From Lineus longissimus (taxonomy: Eukaryota > Nemertea > Pilidiophora > Heteronemertea > Lineidae), in contig NC_088311.1 in NCBI RefSeq assembly GCF_910592395.1, positions 8,002,501 through 8,066,500 on the forward strand: a stretch of 64,000 nucleotides of DNA, written 5' to 3'. The notes below the pieces were generated by a model. It was not told the origin of the DNA. It made no database searches and saw only the letters and a program-made list of their open reading frames with translations. Below are positions 60,773 to 64,000 of this stretch, in pieces (the first letter of the stretch is position 1; every line of letters starts with the position of its first letter). The translations under genes and the position numbers were made by a program.

Positions 60773-61433
60773 CTGTCTGGGTCAAAGTTATTGTCATGTT
60801 TTATTTGAACAGAAACCAATTGACCAAAGCAACAACTACATGTATAACTTGTTAATTTGAGCCCAGTTGCATTCGATTACTGAGTATTCACAATTTCATC
60901 GATAAGCTACTGATCCTTGATGCTAAGGGTTAATCGCTTAAATGCAAAGCTAACTAAACTGTTAAATGATATCAATGAATAGCATGAATAGATAGCATGA
61001 TGCTTCATCACCATCACCATTAGCGTAATAGTGTTAAATGATCCGTATCATAACTTAACTGTGAAATGAGAAACGAATGAATTCCATCAAGAGTAATGTT
61101 GATAGTTGTTGGTTATTTGTTTTTTATTAGTTGATGAGCAGCCCTAGCATGGAGCCAATCCTTCCTGTCTGACAATATCCAAATTTATTGCTACAATGGC
61201 AAACATTGTATTCAACAGCTCATCATTGTTGCTGCAGATGGGATATTAACCTTGGCAGGTCCGATATTACATGCCGTTGAGCTTTGCTGTCCTCAATGAG
61301 GTTGAGTTAAATTATTCAAACTGTTTCATTGTTGCCACCTGACATCGATTTTTGAGGCAAGGTAAACATTCAAGGACAATCTCATTGGGAGATAAGTAGG
61401 TATTTTCAGTAAATAATGATAATGATACATATA

Positions 61434-61843
61434 AGCCGCACTTACACCACCTGAAAATGGACCACCAATCTTGGTTCGGGAACCAATGCCGCACCATCGA
61501 AAATCCACCAAGCGCTTACACCAGCGCTGCAGCTAGTTATAAAATCCGGCTACAGATGGCGCGCAAACAATAAGCAGAACGCAGAAAGCCTAGGCAGAAA
61601 GCGCCATTTCGAAAGCGCCGCCTGGAGCCGAACCATCTAACTAGCTAATTGCCGATCCATTTGCGCTTACACCACGATAAAGCCGAGCTTTTAACAAGCC
61701 GGGCGAATTTGGACCATCAAGCTTGGTGGGACAAATTCGCTCGGCAATTTGTATCGGCAATGGATTGCCGAACCAATTTGTCGCGGCAATGTGGTGGTGT
61801 AAGTGCAATTGGTCCACCAATATTTCGTGGTGTAAGCGCAGCT
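61434..61843. mobile_element. 410-bp MITE built around repeated gcttacaccac motifs
   Basis: The left end agccgcacttacaccac and the right end (complement agctgcgcttacaccac) are inverted and continue with weaker inverted similarity around ggaccaccaat. ATA lies at both borders (61431-61433 and 61844-61846). The core motif gcttacacca also occurs internally near 61515 and 61665 and inverted near 61795. Paired words such as gccgaaccaatttgtc and ggcaatt give further internal symmetry. Non-coding. The target length (3 bp) would suit PIF/Harbinger-type elements, but this is uncertain. Confidence 0.75.
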
Positions 61844-61849
61844 ATAATT

Positions 61850-62470
61850 GTCATTTTTATGGCACTTGTCCGCTGTAAATAACAACACTCTAAGCGCCTC
61901 TCTCCCCACCTCAAAAAAGCAACATTTTAAACTCTCTGTCTCTTTTTTTTCCAAAGTTTGTCTCTGTTCGAAGGGCAGGATGGAGTTTGTTCCTAAGGAA
62001 CAGTAGTGTAGAGAGACAGATTATGAACATTTAAGGCATCTATAATGTCTATATTCTGTTAGCTGTCTTGAGATGTTTAGCACGCTCATGACGGCAACTT
62101 CTCAATATAGCTGTTAGAATGTTCCATCACTTCTTCAAAACATACTACCCGACAATGTACCGCAATATAAAGCGTCCCCCTTATGAAGGCAGTTGACATA
62201 ACAAGACATCATTCCCATTAATGAGTGTTATATTCTGAGACAGCAGTGTTAATCAATCTAAGAAATGCTGTCTCTGGTAAGATGACTTAATTACAGAATT
62301 TGACAGACGATTTTCCCGCTTGTCAAATTATGTGATGGCTTTTATCTTGGCATTACTACTTGGGACATGTTCACTATAAACTGACAACCAGTTAATCTAC
62401 CACTACAGGACTGAAAGCTCTATTACGATTTATGTCCGTCTTTAACCCTTTCCAGTCATAGCAATTTCCC
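61850..62470. other. No supported feature
   Basis: No bounded frame or repeat. Confidence 0.4.
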
Positions 62471-62477
62471 CCAAGAT

Positions 62478-62612
62478 TTGCCTGGTTTCATAAAGCAGAC
62501 AAGTCAAGGTAGATTACTCTTTTTACACTGGTTTCATACAGTTGGCAAGTTGAATCATGCTGCTCTTTAAGATTGGGCTGGATTCACACAGCAGGCAAGT
62601 TAGAGTACAAAA
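62478..62612. repeat. Diverged tandem repeat, ~48-bp unit, three copies
   Basis: cctggtttcataaagcag, actggtttcatacagttgg and gctggattcacacagcagg start at 62481, 62527 and 62577, each followed by caagt. Confidence 0.7.
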
Positions 62613-62614
62613 TT

Positions 62615-64000
62615 ACACCTATGCCTCGGGGAAGTATCTCAGACAAATCGACAAAAAAAAGAAGGCTACAACACCGACTTGAAAGTGAAACTGATACCAT
62701 CATGTATCAATAATCAATCAAATAACAGTCAGATAATCTGTAGGCTCTAATTATGACTATGATAATACTATAGTGTACACATCGCTTTTACAAACCTTGC
62801 TATAATGAATTATCAGGTATAACGAACACTACCCTCTAAAGACCTAAATTTTTCTGAAAATTGGCATAATATTTTTCCAAAGATAAACTGCATTTATGCT
62901 TTATCAGACATTATGACAAGGTTTTTTTTAAAGGGTAAGATGTGCCACAGGCACAAGAGATTAGCCAAATGAAAATGCACTTAAGAACACAAAGACTTTT
63001 TACCTACCCTGCACAGATCCATGAATGACGCCGTTTTGTTCCTTCAAAACTCGTATTACCAGGAATGGTTAGAAAAGACATGTTTCCTGGAGTCAGTGGT
63101 GAATTAATTAATCCAAAGGTCGACAAGGATTCAAAGAATCTAAGATGCAAGATCAGCAACTTAAGATCCAAGAGTCGCAAAAGTTGATATCAACAACTCG
63201 CCACTGCGCAACACAGAATCACAATAAGTCCAACGATCATGACAATAAAAGAAGGGGACTAACACAAAACCTTTAAAAAGTTTCCTCTCAAAGAACTGTC
63301 AATGTTTTCTTAAAAGTAACTCAAGAAGTGAAATATAAGAGGTAATCCAGATTTGTGAGATCCGTGAAATGATTTTGAGAAAAATGATGCAGGCCTATAT
63401 GTAGACTGTCATGGCAGCTCTAAGACTAGCACCAATATGACTGCGCTGGGTATCTGGCCAATTGTCCAAGTTATTATCACAGAGACAAGACCACATGTCA
63501 GGGCAAAATTACCATCAGTTCACACTATAAAGTTTACCGTTGTTATGCCATCATGCCTAGTCGAGTCACATGGCGCTTCATCTGTTGCCGTCTCACCCAC
63601 AACCAATCAGCAACAACCACTAGCCATGTGATAAAGCCGAACGGTCGCTCAATACGAAATGGCTCCGAGCTTGAATGTTTCAGTAATAAAACCAATACGC
63701 TGTGTTTATGTATCGTTCAATAGGTTATTGGCCCAGCAGTGTAGGATTTGTGGAGCTCTAGGAATCTTTAATCAGAGGGGTTGTAACATATAGTGCAATA
63801 TGCTCAAGAAACGTCATTTGTTATTTTTTCTTTTCTTTTAAGATTCACCAAGTTATATTCCCAAGTGTGCTACTAATACCACTCCAATGCTATCCGTGTG
63901 AAAATGCCATTTTAAGGCCTATGCCACTTGATAAAAATTTGAAATTTCCAATTGTATGAATACATACTGAATATCAATGTCAACATCGCCTTTCTGTAGA
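62615..64000. other. No supported feature
   Basis: The plus frame at 63437-63631 is unbounded and unremarkable. I see no repeats with borders. Confidence 0.4.

Noticed and set aside
1-64000. CRISPR array, prokaryotic operon, defence island or phage
   Set aside because: No direct-repeat/spacer pattern, no ribosome-binding-site-led gene runs and no recognisable prokaryotic proteins. The splice signals and repeats are eukaryotic.

Overview
The window looks like a gene-poor stretch of a eukaryotic, probably marine-invertebrate, nuclear genome. I cannot name the species. The evidence is AT-rich non-coding DNA, frequent acatgta-type words, coding signal split into short pieces with GT/AG borders, no operons, and many short terminal-inverted-repeat (TIR) elements, tRNA-like SINE fragments and minisatellites. 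No rRNA, canonical tRNA, CRISPR array or bacterial-type gene was found.

The one convincing gene lies on the minus strand at about 10.7 to 5.4 kb. It reads as eight short exons (10600-10736, 9584-9843, 8362-8508, 8002-8089, 7297-7439, 6427-6469, 6079-6200, 5420-5583) whose splice phases agree from one to the next, giving about 366 residues and a stop. I read the joins by eye and do not recognise the protein. More minus-strand exon candidates lie upstream (15383-15573 with an ATG and a strong donor; 17096-17227; 17486-17721; 19284-19334) and downstream (3207-3324). They may belong to this gene or to neighbours. Other isolated candidates are 26363-26695 (minus), a terminal exon at 33618-33686 (plus) and a first exon at 59569-59632 (plus).

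The rest is mostly mobile and repetitive DNA. A 1052-bp element at 12624-13675 has 55-bp TIRs and a perfect 9-bp target-site duplication (Mutator-like). A 1057-bp element at 50311-51367 has TA target sites and pogo/Tigger-type ends. A roughly 1.7-kb element at 21400-23115 carries about five copies of a 302-bp unit, and a 213-bp internally deleted relative lies at 43618-43830. Small TIR elements lie at 1-117, 4477-4703, 11423-11649, 14747-14913, 24586-24717, 27766-28058, 28660-28838, 58572-58743 and 61434-61843. tRNA-derived SINE pieces lie near 1.75, 3.6, 5.0, 40.2 and 52.1 kb. Tandem repeats are scattered throughout. From 28.9 to 64 kb almost nothing but repeats can be supported.

I found no evidence of a novel defence or other multi-gene system. 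The items most worth following up are the unidentified spliced gene, the Mutator-like element and the satellite-bearing transposon family.
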